From NCBI RefSeq assembly GCF_001877785.1, contig NZ_MINN01000085.1, positions 372,001 through 436,000 on the forward strand: a stretch of 64,000 nucleotides of DNA, read 5' to 3'. The position numbers and the translations under genes were made by a program. This document shows positions 17,187 to 25,659 of this stretch, piece by piece. The stretch is from Rossellomorea aquimaris (GTDB taxonomy: Bacteria; Bacillota; Bacilli; Bacillales; Bacillaceae_B). The notes under the pieces are model-generated. The model ran no database searches. It was given only the letters and a program-made list of their open reading frames with translations, and had not been told where the DNA came from. How positions within the stretch are numbered: position 1 is the first letter of the stretch; every line of letters begins with the position of its first letter.

Positions 17187-18005
17187 CTTATAATGATAAT
17201 AGTCCTGACTGTAAATCGTCCGAAAACCGCTTGATTCATAAAGTTTCAGAGCATGGCTGTTTTCAGCTGCAACATCCAGGAAGATGTCGTCCGTCCATTT
17301 TGATTCTTCAGAAACGACATAAGAAAGTGCTTTCCGCCCAATTCCCCTTCGTTGGTATTTGGGATCGATGGCAAACCCGTAGATGAAGCTTTGCCCCTTG
17401 ATGCGCTGCACGCGGATTTTTCCGACAGTCTCGCCGTCAGCCTCTATCATCATGCTTTTCTGTCCCTGCTCCGTGAGCATTTGTTTAAGCATGGCTTCCG
17501 CATCCGAGCGGCTCTGTCCGAAACAGTCGATATCCAGCGATATGCAAAGCGGGATATCATCTTCAGTCATTCCTCTGGTCATCACACTCTCTGAAAGTGC
17601 CAGCGGGCTTCCAGGCTCCCATTTCATTTCATATTCAGTGAAGTCATAATCAGCATCAATGGATTTAACAAATGTTTTTCCCGAAACAGAGGTGCCCGGT
17701 ATATTGATAAGCAGAGACCCTGCATTGCGGTATTTTAAAGAGATCAGGGCTTTTTTAAGTAAGTCTTTAAAAATCCCCATTCCTCTATGTCCGGGATGGA
17801 CCATGCCGCATAATTCATATTGATCCCCGAAACCGTAAAGTGCCAGAAATCCAATCAGATTTTCTCCTGAATAAAGAAAATAGTCATCATTTTCACCTGT
17901 GCGGTGTTCAAGCATATCCCAGTTTAATTTAAGTGTTATCCCTTCATGTTCTTCACAGATATTCTGTAGTGCCACTATTTCCTTCAGTTGATTTTGATTC
18001 AGCAT
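17181..18005 (-). CDS. GNAT-family N-acetyltransferase (two-domain)
   Basis: About 274 residues. The first half has a GNAT-like motif A (GMVHPGHRGMGIFKDLLKKA) and the second half another (FAIDPKYQRRGIGRKALSYVV), followed by VAAENSHALKLYESSGFRT. It thus looks like a tandem GNAT protein whose C-terminal domain keeps the QRRGIGRKA acetyl-CoA loop. The substrate is unknown. The start at 18005 is preceded by CAGGAGAG; a longer frame of 22 residues lacks a site. Confidence 0.83.
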   Translation of the reverse strand: MLNQNQLKEIVALQNICEEHEGITLKLNWDMLEHRTGENDDYFLYSGENLIGFLALYGFGDQYELCGMVHPGHRGMGIFKDLLKKALISLKYRNAGSLLINIPGTSVSGKTFVKSIDADYDFTEYEMKWEPGSPLALSESVMTRGMTEDDIPLCISLDIDCFGQSRSDAEAMLKQMLTEQGQKSMMIEADGETVGKIRVQRIKGQSFIYGFAIDPKYQRRGIGRKALSYVVSEESKWTDDIFLDVAAENSHALKLYESSGFRTIYSQDYYHYKL

Positions 18006-18243
18006 AATACTCTCCTGTTTAAAAGATAGAATTTTCTTACTAATTTTATGTGATTCTGTTTGGTTACGCAACTGGAGTGATGGTGATTGGCACGAAAATA
18101 AATAACCTAATGGCGAACCTTTTAGTTGAAAGGCCGTTCAATGATGCTTAAAGCATTGAAGAATATTTTTTTCTGTTGTGGAGTGGGGCTCATCAAACGG
18201 CGCTGGGTATGTACACGAGTTATTGGTCCGATTTTCAATTTTA

Positions 18244-18350
18244 TGCTCGAAAACCTCTTGCTTTTGCTCGAGCCTGGTTGTTTTGTGCTCGAAATCAGGT
18301 TATTTGTGCTTGAAAACTCAGCTTTTCTGCTCGAACTGTCGAATCCCCAT
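18244..18350 (+). repeat. Array of five 21-bp repeats
   Basis: The core TGCTCGA (once TGCTTGA) starts at 18244, 18265, 18286, 18307 and 18328, exactly 21 bp apart. The rest of each unit is T-rich and loosely conserved. It lies in the 18006-18663 gene-free stretch, in which I see no other feature except the terminator at 18582. The repeat is too short and regular for CRISPR. Confidence 0.8.
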
Positions 18351-18581
18351 AGCGATGACTGACACTGCTGACTTCAAGCGTTTTATTCGAAGGAATATTT
18401 CAGCCTGGCAGGGGTATTCAATCATTTTATAAGCGGTCACCTCTTACTTAATTTCGAAATTTTTAATATAAGTGCGATATTCCTCAGTTGATGGTGCGAA
18501 CTACCGATTTTCCAACAATTTCCAACACCCTTAAACATCTTTAAATGTGCACTCGTATTTAGAAATCATGCTTCTCTTCAA

Positions 18582-18624
18582 TAAAAGACCGCAGCTAATT
18601 TGAATGCCAAAATTAGCTGTGGTC
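18582..18624 (-). terminator. Terminator of the DUF3900 gene
   Basis: Read on the minus strand, GACCACAGCTAATTT pairs with AAATTAGCTGCGGTC and is followed by TTTTATT. Confidence 0.8.
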
Positions 18625-18663
18625 TATCTAAAAACAATATACTTTTGTACATCAACGATTGAA

Positions 18664-19725
18664 TTATTCTTTCGTCTGAATCCGCTGAATCACTTCATGC
18701 AGTTCATCCGGTTTTAAAAATTCGAGAGGGGAAAATCCTTTTTCGAACATCACCGATTCGCTTTCGATCATCAGAATATACCGGCCGTTGACTTTTGCCA
18801 GGTGGATGCTGTCTCCGAAGTCAGAGAGGAGGGCTTTCACCGATACATGGTCAAGCTTCACTTTCAGCTCCACATCGGGCGACTGCTCGACGATCTGGGA
18901 GGCAGCTTCCACTACTTGATCGGTGGAAAAGCGTTCTTGCAGTTCCCGTTTCGGACTGATCGCCCATTCTTCCATCGCCTGCTCGAATTCTACCCGTTCA
19001 TCACTTTCTTCATTATATGTTTCTTCAATATGTTCTTTGACCATGCCGTAAACCTGGGATTTGACGATCTCAGGCATTGATTTCTCGAATTCCACCCATT
19101 TCAGGAAATCTTCAAAGTAACGCGAATGGGAAGACTGGTGAATCTTTAGTTCGGCGGCATCCATCATCCCTTCTTCCGGCATGAAAGGATATTGGACCGA
19201 TTTCATATTTTTAGTGGTGATGGCCATTTCGACGTTATGTATCAGTGTTGATGCATCGGTGATCCTGGCAACCTTTGGTTCGAAGTCGCACTTCATTATG
19301 AATACAAACGGGTCATCGAAAAATTTGGTGAGTTTGGCGGTGGCGATTACAAGTGCCCCGCCCCTGACCGCGCTGGTTTCGATATACATTTGAGCCAGCT
19401 GGTCACAGGCTTCCCTGAATGTCTCTTTGTCCTCTGCGAACCTTGTTTTATGAAATAAATTGTAATTAGGGTTGGATGTTAACTCATGTCCGGGTTCAAC
19501 AATGAATCTGCCAATTTTCGTAGGGGCTGAGTCAGACTTGGCGTGACGGTCAACCTTTCTTTTCACGATCTTTGTCAACTCACCATCCAGGAATGTTTTC
19601 AGGTCGCTTTCTTCGTATTGCTCTGATGACAGGGTTTGAAAGTGTTTGACATGTTTTTCTGCTTCTTCGCCTTTGCCGTCGACTTGGATTAAGTAAAAAG
19701 ATAAATTTTGAATCATGAACTCCAT
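18664..19725 (-). CDS. DUF3900-like protein of unknown function
   Basis: About 353 residues, soluble, rich in charged residues and without signal peptide or membrane segment. It opens MEFMIQNLSFYLIQVDGKGE and has the general form of the Bacillus DUF3900 family, which has no known function; that family name is from memory and was not searched. EPGHELTSNPNYNLFHKTRF and the following TSAVRGGALVIATAKL are recognisable blocks. The start at 19725 has GGAG nine bases upstream; 19716 is an alternative, and a frame reaching 19800 has no ribosome binding site. Confidence 0.7.
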   Translation of the reverse strand: MEFMIQNLSFYLIQVDGKGEEAEKHVKHFQTLSSEQYEESDLKTFLDGELTKIVKRKVDRHAKSDSAPTKIGRFIVEPGHELTSNPNYNLFHKTRFAEDKETFREACDQLAQMYIETSAVRGGALVIATAKLTKFFDDPFVFIMKCDFEPKVARITDASTLIHNVEMAITTKNMKSVQYPFMPEEGMMDAAELKIHQSSHSRYFEDFLKWVEFEKSMPEIVKSQVYGMVKEHIEETYNEESDERVEFEQAMEEWAISPKRELQERFSTDQVVEAASQIVEQSPDVELKVKLDHVSVKALLSDFGDSIHLAKVNGRYILMIESESVMFEKGFSPLEFLKPDELHEVIQRIQTKE

Positions 19726-19923
19726 TTTTGAACTCCATTTCCTTTTGAGGATGTTTTTCTCATTAAAGAATTCCTCTGTTTTTTCAGTATAAGTAAGCAT
19801 ATATCGTTCGTCAATTCAGTAATGAAATTTACTATTTAAGGGATACTAGAGGGAACGAATGTTGTCCTGATGAGGGAACTGACTTATTAAAAAACGAAGC
19901 AATATTTATTTGGAAGGAAGAAG

Positions 19924-20907
19924 GTGAAAGATATGGGACAGCAATCAGTATGGGAGTTGGTTAAGAAGGGCAATAAGTCCTCCTTGTATGCCATGATCGG
20001 CAATACGGTACTCGCAATCGCAAAAGGCGGGGCTTATCTTGTCAGCGGAAGCGGTGCGATGTTTGCATCTTCCATGCATTCACTTGCTGATTCAGTCAAT
20101 CAGGGATTTGTGTTTATTGGCAGTGTCCTGTCTGAAAAGGAACCGACAAAGAAATTCCCGACAGGTTTCGGAAGAGTTATTAACTTGTTTTGTATGATCG
20201 CGGTCATTGTGGTTTCAATCATGGCATACGAAACGATTAAAGAGGGCTTCCATTTGATCAGTCATCCGGCAAAAGTGAAAGGGATCCTGCTCAATGTATC
20301 CATTTTACTGCTGAATATCATCATCGACGGAGCGATTTTAGTAAAAGTCATGAAAGAAATCGGGGAAGAATCCAGGAATATCAGGAAAGGATTCGGAGTC
20401 ATACCAGGAGCGTTCAAGAATGTAAAAAAAGCGTCCCCTCCTACACGGCTCGTCTTTTATGAAGATTTGGTGGCTGTGAGCGGGGCTGTATTTGCCCTCG
20501 TTGCGGTTATTGTCTCTTATTATACCTCCTTTTTATTATTGGATGGAATCGTCACCATCATCATTGGGTGTCTGATGGTATTTGTTGCTTTCAGGGTGGG
20601 CTATGACAATATGGTCGGTTTGATCGGAGTGGCAGCCCCTAAAGACGTAGAGGATAAAGTGGGTCAAATGATCCTTGCTCATGAACAGGTAGTGGATATA
20701 TACAAAATGAGAATCATCCAGGAAGGCAGATATTATCATGTTGAAGCGTATCTTGAGCTTGAAAGGGGTCTTCAGTTATCGCAGGCTGACGACATTAAAT
20801 TTGTGATACAGGATCAGTTAACCTCTGACCCGGATATATCGGATGCAACTCTTGGCATCCTTGAGGACGACGGTATCAGGAAGTGGGAGAACAGTAATCC
20901 TGATTGA
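19924..20907 (+). CDS. Cation diffusion facilitator family transporter
   Basis: 327 residues with five or six hydrophobic segments in the first 215, then a soluble C-terminal domain of ~100 residues. SSMHSLADSVNQ (about 43-54) is the CDF metal-site motif of TM2, with His, Asp and Asn in place of the more common HxxxD/DxxxD pairs; LLLDGIVTIIIG (~200) is the TM5 counterpart. CDF proteins export zinc, manganese, iron or cobalt in exchange for protons. The metal is not clear; the unusual ADSVNQ form is typical of the YdfM/SLC30A9-like branch. The start is GTG 19924 or ATG 19933. Confidence 0.82.
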   Translation: MKDMGQQSVWELVKKGNKSSLYAMIGNTVLAIAKGGAYLVSGSGAMFASSMHSLADSVNQGFVFIGSVLSEKEPTKKFPTGFGRVINLFCMIAVIVVSIMAYETIKEGFHLISHPAKVKGILLNVSILLLNIIIDGAILVKVMKEIGEESRNIRKGFGVIPGAFKNVKKASPPTRLVFYEDLVAVSGAVFALVAVIVSYYTSFLLLDGIVTIIIGCLMVFVAFRVGYDNMVGLIGVAAPKDVEDKVGQMILAHEQVVDIYKMRIIQEGRYYHVEAYLELERGLQLSQADDIKFVIQDQLTSDPDISDATLGILEDDGIRKWENSNPD

Positions 20908-21027
20908 ATTCCTGACGCAGGGTGAAAAGCGATAAGGGCTCATTTAAAATCGTTTGCAGTTTCGTATCATTTGGTCCGCCTCAAGATTCATATTATAATG
21001 AGAGAATAGTGAATTGGGGGTGGAGGA

Positions 21028-21654
21028 ATGGACGCAGATCAAATCATGCATTCAATCAAGGGCCGTACTCCGAAAATCCTCGGGAGTGAAGAGTACAGTG
21101 AGTTTGCCATCTTTGTGCCCTTGATAAAAGTGGATGGGGAAACACATATTTTGTTTGAAGTCAGGTCATATAATATGCGCAGGCAGCCAGGGGAAATCTG
21201 CTTTCCAGGAGGCAGGGTCGATCGGGCCGACAGAGATGCAGAGAGTGCTGCCATAAGGGAAACTTCAGAAGAATTGGGTATTGATCAACAATCGATTTCC
21301 GGTATTCAGCCGCTGGACTATCTTGTTTCCCCCTTTGGTACAATCATCTATCCTTTTGCTGGAATACTGAATGCAGATGTAGAGGATTTGGACCCGAACA
21401 AGGCGGAAGTGGAACAAATCTTTACCTCTCCATTGAGTGAACTGCAAAAAAAGGAGCCTGAATTATATAATATTGAATTCCGGATGGAGCCTGAAAAGGG
21501 GTTCCCCTATAAGAGCATCCCGGGCGGAGAAAATTATGACTTTCAGGCAAGAAAAATGAAGGAACATTTTTATTATTATGAGGACAAAGTCATTTGGGGA
21601 CTGACGGCAAGGATTCTTCATCACTTTATTAAGCTCATATCAGATAATAAATAA
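21028..21654 (+). CDS. Nudix hydrolase, CoA pyrophosphatase type
   Basis: 208 residues. RSYNMRRQPGEICFPGGRVD (about 46-65) matches the NuCoA signature that precedes and overlaps the Nudix box, and AAIRETSEELGI provides the REUxEExGU core with the metal-binding glutamates. Such enzymes split CoA or oxidised CoA to 4'-phosphopantetheine and 3',5'-ADP. The start follows GGGGGTGGAGGA. It is a single gene. Confidence 0.88.
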   Translation: MDADQIMHSIKGRTPKILGSEEYSEFAIFVPLIKVDGETHILFEVRSYNMRRQPGEICFPGGRVDRADRDAESAAIRETSEELGIDQQSISGIQPLDYLVSPFGTIIYPFAGILNADVEDLDPNKAEVEQIFTSPLSELQKKEPELYNIEFRMEPEKGFPYKSIPGGENYDFQARKMKEHFYYYEDKVIWGLTARILHHFIKLISDNK

Positions 21655-21829
21655 TTTTCAACACTTTATTACCAAATTGGACATACTTATTCCAAATATA
21701 CTTTCTTACGGCAAGAGTTTTGTCTGAGAAAGTATTTTTCCATGTGTTCTTGTCGGCATTTGTTTGGTTTGCATCCGTTTAAAAAGAGGTAAATAATAAA
21801 CAAATAAATGTATGACTGGAGGTAATAAT

Positions 21830-21940
21830 ATGATCATTCGTGCCAAATCATGGAGAATGCTCAGTGTTCAGGAAAAAATGTTTATTTTGAAGGCGGTTTG
21901 CAATAAAGCCAACCAGCCCCGGAAAGTCGCGGTGAAATAA
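21830..21940 (+). CDS. 36-residue small protein
   Basis: ATG at 21830 follows ACTGGAGGTAATAAT, a strong ribosome binding site, and the frame closes at TAA 21938-21940. The product (MIIRAKSWRMLSVQEKMF...) is basic, with ten Lys/Arg. I know no family. The stretch 21655-22185 holds nothing else that I can identify. Confidence 0.55.
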   Translation: MIIRAKSWRMLSVQEKMFILKAVCNKANQPRKVAVK

Positions 21941-22185
21941 CATTCTATTCTACTGCGGACTAATCCAGCCGGAGAGAATTTTACTGACTTACCATACATG
22001 AATCTGCATCCGATGGAATTCTCTCTTCCTCATTGATTCCCCAAAACGACCACTCCTTTTTCACATGCCCCAAGATATATGAAGTTACATATGCGATCTT
22101 ATGATAGAATAAATCAAAAGAAACAACCCCCGTCCCTACGGGTAAGGTATGAAGCAATATACAATATGCAGGAGGAAAGTGAACA

Positions 22186-22626
22186 TTGAAAAAATACATA
22201 CTAGTCTTTACGATCTTGTTGATCATTTTATCAGGATGTAACCGTAATGCAGCTGAGATGATTACGGACGGTGAAGTCATCATCGACGAAGAAGAACGCA
22301 CCGTCACGTTCAAAGGGGTGCTCACCGATCGTAATCTTGATGCAGACACTTCATTTCAGGCACGCTTTTTCCTTCAAGGGAGCACAATCAGGAATGCTCT
22401 TGGCAAGGATCTGATTTATACAGATAAGGAATTGAAAAGTGATTCGGATTTAAAGAAATCTGAAGAGTATGAGGTGGAGACGACCATCGAATTGAAGCAG
22501 CCTGACAAAATCGATGAGTTGATAAAAGCGATAAAGGATAAAGAAGAAAAAGTGGTCACGATCGAAGTGATTAACGATAACGGACGTTTGGATGATAAAG
22601 TGATACATAAAGTGGAAACGAAGTAG
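22186..22626 (+). CDS. Lipoprotein of unknown function
   Basis: 146 residues. MKKYILVFTILLIILSGC is a signal peptide with lipobox (C18), so the protein is anchored outside the membrane. The mature domain (about 30-146) is predicted to be mostly beta strands with repeated acidic segments (DGEVIIDEEERTVTFKG), perhaps an immunoglobulin-like fold. I do not recognise a family. TTG is the start, with GGAGGAAAG seven bases upstream. The stop codon lies within the left end of repeat element copy 2. Confidence 0.75.
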   Translation: MKKYILVFTILLIILSGCNRNAAEMITDGEVIIDEEERTVTFKGVLTDRNLDADTSFQARFFLQGSTIRNALGKDLIYTDKELKSDSDLKKSEEYEVETTIELKQPDKIDELIKAIKDKEEKVVTIEVINDNGRLDDKVIHKVETK

Positions 22627-22657
22627 AGGCTGAAACAAAAGTGATATAGTCTAAGTG

Positions 22658-22708
22658 AAACCCGAAATAATTTGCATGGGAAGAGGCGAATTATTTCGGG
22701 TTTTTATT
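22658..22708 (+). terminator. Terminator inside repeat element copy 2
   Basis: AACCCGAAATAATTTGC pairs with GCGAATTATTTCGGGTT, followed by a T run. It serves the lipoprotein gene. Confidence 0.8.
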
Positions 22709-22794
22709 TGTTCGAGATGTATTTAAGATTTTGCGCTTTTCATCGTTTGATTGGAGTGCAAGTCGAAGACTCCTGCGGGAAGAGTAGCTTATTA

Positions 22795-22913
22795 GAAAAG
22801 CGGAAGGGCTTTGAAGAGAGGCGTGTGGCATAAGACGAATCGGCCGTGAAGGCGTTCATTGCCTTCTTGGTCGTTTTGTCTTATGACAGGTGCCTCTAAG
22901 CCCTGCAGCTGGA
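22795..22913 (-). repeat. ~120 bp hairpin element, nested in copy 2
   Basis: From GAAAAGCGGAAGGGC to CCCTGCAGCTGGA with a central GAAGGCGTTCATTGCCTTC hairpin. The closing ACA of the element is altered. Confidence 0.7.
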
Positions 22914-23150
22914 AAAGTCAGACTTGTCCAGCTGCGGAGATCGAAGTCTTGCACGGAAATCTTTAGCGTTGTTTAGTTTCCACTCTAAAATGTTCGCCTT
23001 TAAACCCTGGCTTGATAGTTTTGTCCCAACCACTATTTTCAATAAGAGGATAGGAATTTTACAGAAAGAACCTTTTGTTTCCCAATCGAGGAAGGAATTG
23101 AACACTTTTTATCTAATATTTAGAAGTGGGATAAGAAAGGGGATATAGAT

Positions 23151-23693
23151 ATGGACGATACTATCTTTTTGATCAAGGAAAAAAAGGGTCTTAAAAAGGA
23201 CTTTGGACTGCTCGCATCCATGATGGATTATGCGAGACTGACTACGATCCAGGAGGTTGAAAGCCTTACTGTGGAAGAATTGGATTACAGGGTAAACGAA
23301 GATGCGAATTCAATCGGGATGCTCCTGGCTCATTTTGATGCGGTGGAAAAAATTTATCAGGCGCTTACCTTTGAAAATTTAAGTGATGAAGAGGTCGACC
23401 GGTACGCTGATTCGCTGGAACCTGCACTGAGCCTTGGTAAAGCCGCCGAAGTAATCAAAGGGAAGGAAGCCGGTGAGTATCTCGGGCAATTAAGCGAGAC
23501 CCGGGACAGAACCTACAACAAGTTCAGGGATCTGCCGGAAAACTGGCTGTATGAAGAAAGTGATTGGTGGTATGGCAAGAAGGGAAACAATTTTTTTAAA
23601 TGGTTTCATGTGTTCGAGGACGAAATCAATCACCGCGGACAAATACGGATGATCAAAAAAATCTTCACAAAAGAGAAGGAAATGGTTGAATAA
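23151..23693 (+). CDS. DinB/DUF664-family protein
   Basis: 180 residues, all-helical. SIGMLLAHFDAVEKIYQ (about 56-72) and WFHVFEDEINHRGQIRMI (about 152-169) carry the histidines that bind the metal in the DinB four-helix fold. Members of this fold include thiol-dependent transferases; in Bacilli the cofactor may be bacillithiol, but that is inference. The start ATG follows AAAGGGGATATAG. It stands alone after repeat copy 2. Confidence 0.8.
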   Translation: MDDTIFLIKEKKGLKKDFGLLASMMDYARLTTIQEVESLTVEELDYRVNEDANSIGMLLAHFDAVEKIYQALTFENLSDEEVDRYADSLEPALSLGKAAEVIKGKEAGEYLGQLSETRDRTYNKFRDLPENWLYEESDWWYGKKGNNFFKWFHVFEDEINHRGQIRMIKKIFTKEKEMVE

Positions 23694-23717
23694 ATTTATC
23701 CGTTCCTTGAGTTTTGG

Positions 23718-23744
23718 TTGACAGTCTGTTATAATATATATAAT
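23718..23744 (+). promoter_or_regulatory. Possible cold-shock gene promoter
   Basis: TTGACA at 23718 and TATAAT at 23739, 15 bp apart, ~110 bases before the csp start. The spacing is short; the long leader fits a cold-shock mRNA. Confidence 0.45.
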
Positions 23745-23855
23745 TATTTTTGTTCGGTTAATCATGTTCGGGCAGAAGAACATTCGTCTTGAAACTTAAT
23801 CGAAGCAAGAATAGTAATATTTTTATGTGCATCTGCACTGGGAGGTACTTGTTTT

Positions 23856-24053
23856 ATGCTACAAGGTAAAGTTAAATGGTTCAACGCAGAAAAAGGTTTC
23901 GGTTTCATCGAAGTTGAAGGTCAAGACGATGTATTTGTTCACTTCTCTGCTATTCAAGGTGAAGGCTACAAATCACTTGAAGAAGGACAAGACGTTACAT
24001 TTGAAATCGTTGAAGGTGCTCGTGGACCACAAGCAGCCAACGTTCAAAAGTAA
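23856..24053 (+). CDS. Cold shock protein
   Basis: 65 residues, a single CSD beta-barrel. KGFGFIE (13-19) is RNP1 and DVFVHFSA (25-32) is RNP2; together they bind single-stranded RNA and DNA. It acts as an RNA chaperone in the cytoplasm. The start ATG follows GGGAGGTACTTGTTTT. The gene has a ~110-base leader and its own terminator. Bacilli carry several near-identical copies (cspB, cspC, cspD); which one this is cannot be told from this window. Confidence 0.95.
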   Translation: MLQGKVKWFNAEKGFGFIEVEGQDDVFVHFSAIQGEGYKSLEEGQDVTFEIVEGARGPQAANVQK

Positions 24054-24071
24054 TTAAATAGTAAAACTACA

Positions 24072-24102
24072 AACAGAGTACGTTTAGGTACTCTGTTTTT
24101 TT
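24072..24102 (+). terminator. Terminator of the cold shock gene
   Basis: ACAGAGTAC and GTACTCTGT pair around a short loop, then seven Ts. Confidence 0.9.
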
Positions 24103-24187
24103 GATGAATACATTTAGAGGTTTACATAATTTTATTATTTGATACTTACTGGCATTAATATATATCAACAGAGGGGTGACTTGAGTT

Positions 24188-24418
24188 TTGCGGAGCTATT
24201 TTAAGAAGTTTTTTATCTTTGCAGGAGTTTTTGTCGGGACGAGCATTGTATTGAGCATCATCACAGGGTTGATACTTACCTATTTCTATGAAGAAGGCGG
24301 CTTTACAGGTCATCCAATGATAAGTACTTTGATCAATGTGATTGCAGCCGGTACAGCTGTTTTGGCTGCTTATCGACCATTTAATAAAAAGGTGAAAGAT
24401 GCCGGCACTATGAAATAA
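24188..24418 (+). CDS. Small two-helix membrane protein
   Basis: 76 residues with two hydrophobic segments (about 10-32 and 45-62) and a basic C-terminal end (RPFNKKVKDAGTMK). No family recognised. TTG start; GAGGGG lies about 11 bases upstream. It is followed by a strong bidirectional terminator shared with the convergent spore protein gene. Confidence 0.65.
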   Translation: MRSYFKKFFIFAGVFVGTSIVLSIITGLILTYFYEEGGFTGHPMISTLINVIAAGTAVLAAYRPFNKKVKDAGTMK

Positions 24419-24441
24419 TTTTCTTAGAAAATACTCAAGAC

Positions 24442-24483
24442 AAAGAGCAAGAGACCGGATTAACCCGGTCTCTTGCTCTTTTG
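24442..24483. terminator. Bidirectional terminator
   Basis: AAAGAGCAAGAGACCGG and its perfect complement, with A and T runs on each side, between convergent genes. Confidence 0.9.
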
Positions 24484-24515
24484 TTAAGTATACAGATGTT
24501 GAATTATATGTCTGA

Positions 24516-24662
24516 TTACTTATTGTTTTCGTTTTGCTGCTGCTGTTGTTGCTGTTGTTGTTGCTGTTGAGCAGCTTTACGAGCTTGTTGAGCTGCATTT
24601 TGCTCTTGAGCGAATTCAGCTTCATTTTTTTGTTGTTGTGGTTTTTGGTTGTTGTTTGTCAT
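24516..24662 (-). CDS. sspE: Gamma-type small acid-soluble spore protein
   Basis: 48 residues: MTNNNQKPQQQK, then EAEFAQEQNAAQQAR, then a run of twelve glutamines and NENNK. The EAEFAQE segment matches the GPR protease cleavage site of gamma-type SASP (consensus TEFASE), and the Asn/Gln-rich make-up is typical: these proteins store amino acids for germination. GGAGGTGA precedes the ATG. B. subtilis SspE has about 84 residues and two such repeats; this one has a single site, so it is unusually short. A sigma-G-like promoter lies upstream. Confidence 0.85.
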   Translation of the reverse strand: MTNNNQKPQQQKNEAEFAQEQNAAQQARKAAQQQQQQQQQQQQNENNK

Positions 24663-24683
24663 GTTTATCACCTCCGTCCATCT

Positions 24684-24712
24684 TAAGATGTCCGAATATA
24701 TATGAATTATTC
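24684..24712 (-). promoter_or_regulatory. Sigma-G-like promoter of the spore protein gene
   Basis: On the minus strand GAATA (24708-24712) and CATCTTA (24684-24690) are 17 bp apart, matching the forespore sigma-G consensus (gHATR, CATnHTA). It lies just upstream of the sspE ribosome binding site. Confidence 0.6.
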
Positions 24713-24792
24713 TATAAAATTATTTTTGCCGCCATATTTCATCCACATGTTGGATAAATTACTATCAATTGTTACAAGTGAGAGGATGTGAT

Positions 24793-25584
24793 GTGCACAT
24801 GGACCATATAGTGAGCAGTCTTTTAGAGTTGGAAGATCAATACGGCATAAAAATTATTTATGCAGTGGAGGCGGGGAGCAGAGCATGGGGGTATGAATCA
24901 GAAGCGAGTGATTACGACGTAAGGTTCATCTATGTAAATCGGGTGCAGCATTATCTGTCCCTTCAAAATAAAAGAGATGTAATAGAAAAGGCGCTGCCTC
25001 AGGTGGAATTGGCCGGCTGGGATATAAAAAAAGCTCTGACTCTCCTTCACAAATCGAATCCTTCCATCCTGGAATGGTTAACCGAGGAAAACATTTATAT
25101 CGAGCATGATACCGTCAACAAAATCAGGCGGCTGGCAGATAAAAGTTTTTCACCATATAAAGTGCTGCATCATTATGTAAGAATGGCAAAGAAAAATATC
25201 ATTCACCTTGAAAACAAGCCTTTCCATCATGTAAAGGACTATATCCATATCATCAGGCCGTTCCTGTCATGTCTATGGGTGTCAAAATTGCAAGCCTTCC
25301 CTCCCAACAGAATCTCTGCCACTTTGAAACGGACTGATCTCAGTGAAACTGTGAGAGAGGATATTGAATGCATCCTTAACTTGAAAACTCAGAGGTCGGT
25401 CCTGATAGACAAAAAGCGTTTCATTTCCTTAATCGAAACGATGGAGTTTGATCTTAAACGGCTGGAAAATATGATAACGGAAAGTTTTGGGGATCATACA
25501 GGAAACATAGAAGAATTCAATGAATTATTTCTTGAGATTCTGAAAGATATATGGAATGGATATGGAGTGCGTTTAACTGATTAA
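24793..25584 (+). CDS. YcgL/RlaP-family nucleotidyltransferase
   Basis: About 263 residues. AGSRAWGYESEASDYDVRFIYV is the polymerase-beta-like nucleotidyltransferase core, with GSRAWG (28-33) and the metal-binding aspartates in DYD. The family (COG3541, B. subtilis YcgL) is linked to RNA repair or nucleotide transfer, but no substrate is known. The rest is helical. GTG 24793 was chosen because AGAGG lies about eight bases ahead; ATG 24799 is possible. It reads towards the ger operon, 75 bp away. Confidence 0.8.
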   Translation: MHMDHIVSSLLELEDQYGIKIIYAVEAGSRAWGYESEASDYDVRFIYVNRVQHYLSLQNKRDVIEKALPQVELAGWDIKKALTLLHKSNPSILEWLTEENIYIEHDTVNKIRRLADKSFSPYKVLHHYVRMAKKNIIHLENKPFHHVKDYIHIIRPFLSCLWVSKLQAFPPNRISATLKRTDLSETVREDIECILNLKTQRSVLIDKKRFISLIETMEFDLKRLENMITESFGDHTGNIEEFNELFLEILKDIWNGYGVRLTD

Positions 25585-25659
25585 CGTCTATTTGGCTGAA
25601 GTGCATAACTGATACCTTCATGGAGACAATATTTAGAAACAAGCCCAATTGAAGGTGTT

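Larger units (their letters stand above)
22625..23044 (+). repeat. Composite repeat element with terminal inverted repeats, copy 2
   Basis: AGAGGCTGAAACAAAAGT (22625-22642) and AGTTTTGTCCCAACCACT (23027-23044) form the ends. It contains the same parts as copy 1: terminator (22658-22708), outer repeat from TTGATTGGAGTGCA (22748), nested hairpin element, and a right arm with TTAGCGTTGTTTAGT. The hairpin element is here on the opposite strand to that in copy 1 and inserted at a different point, showing independent insertion. Confidence 0.75.

Noticed and set aside
18244..18350. CRISPR array
   Set aside because: Units of 21 bp with a 7-bp core leave no room for repeat plus spacer; no cas genes. 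The same holds for the 55103 array.
18126..18362. 78-codon plus-strand frame that turns the 21-bp array into a heptad repeat (LLExxxx)
   Set aside because: No ribosome binding site, and the sister array at 55103 has a 20-bp period that cannot keep frame. The repeat is more likely a DNA feature.
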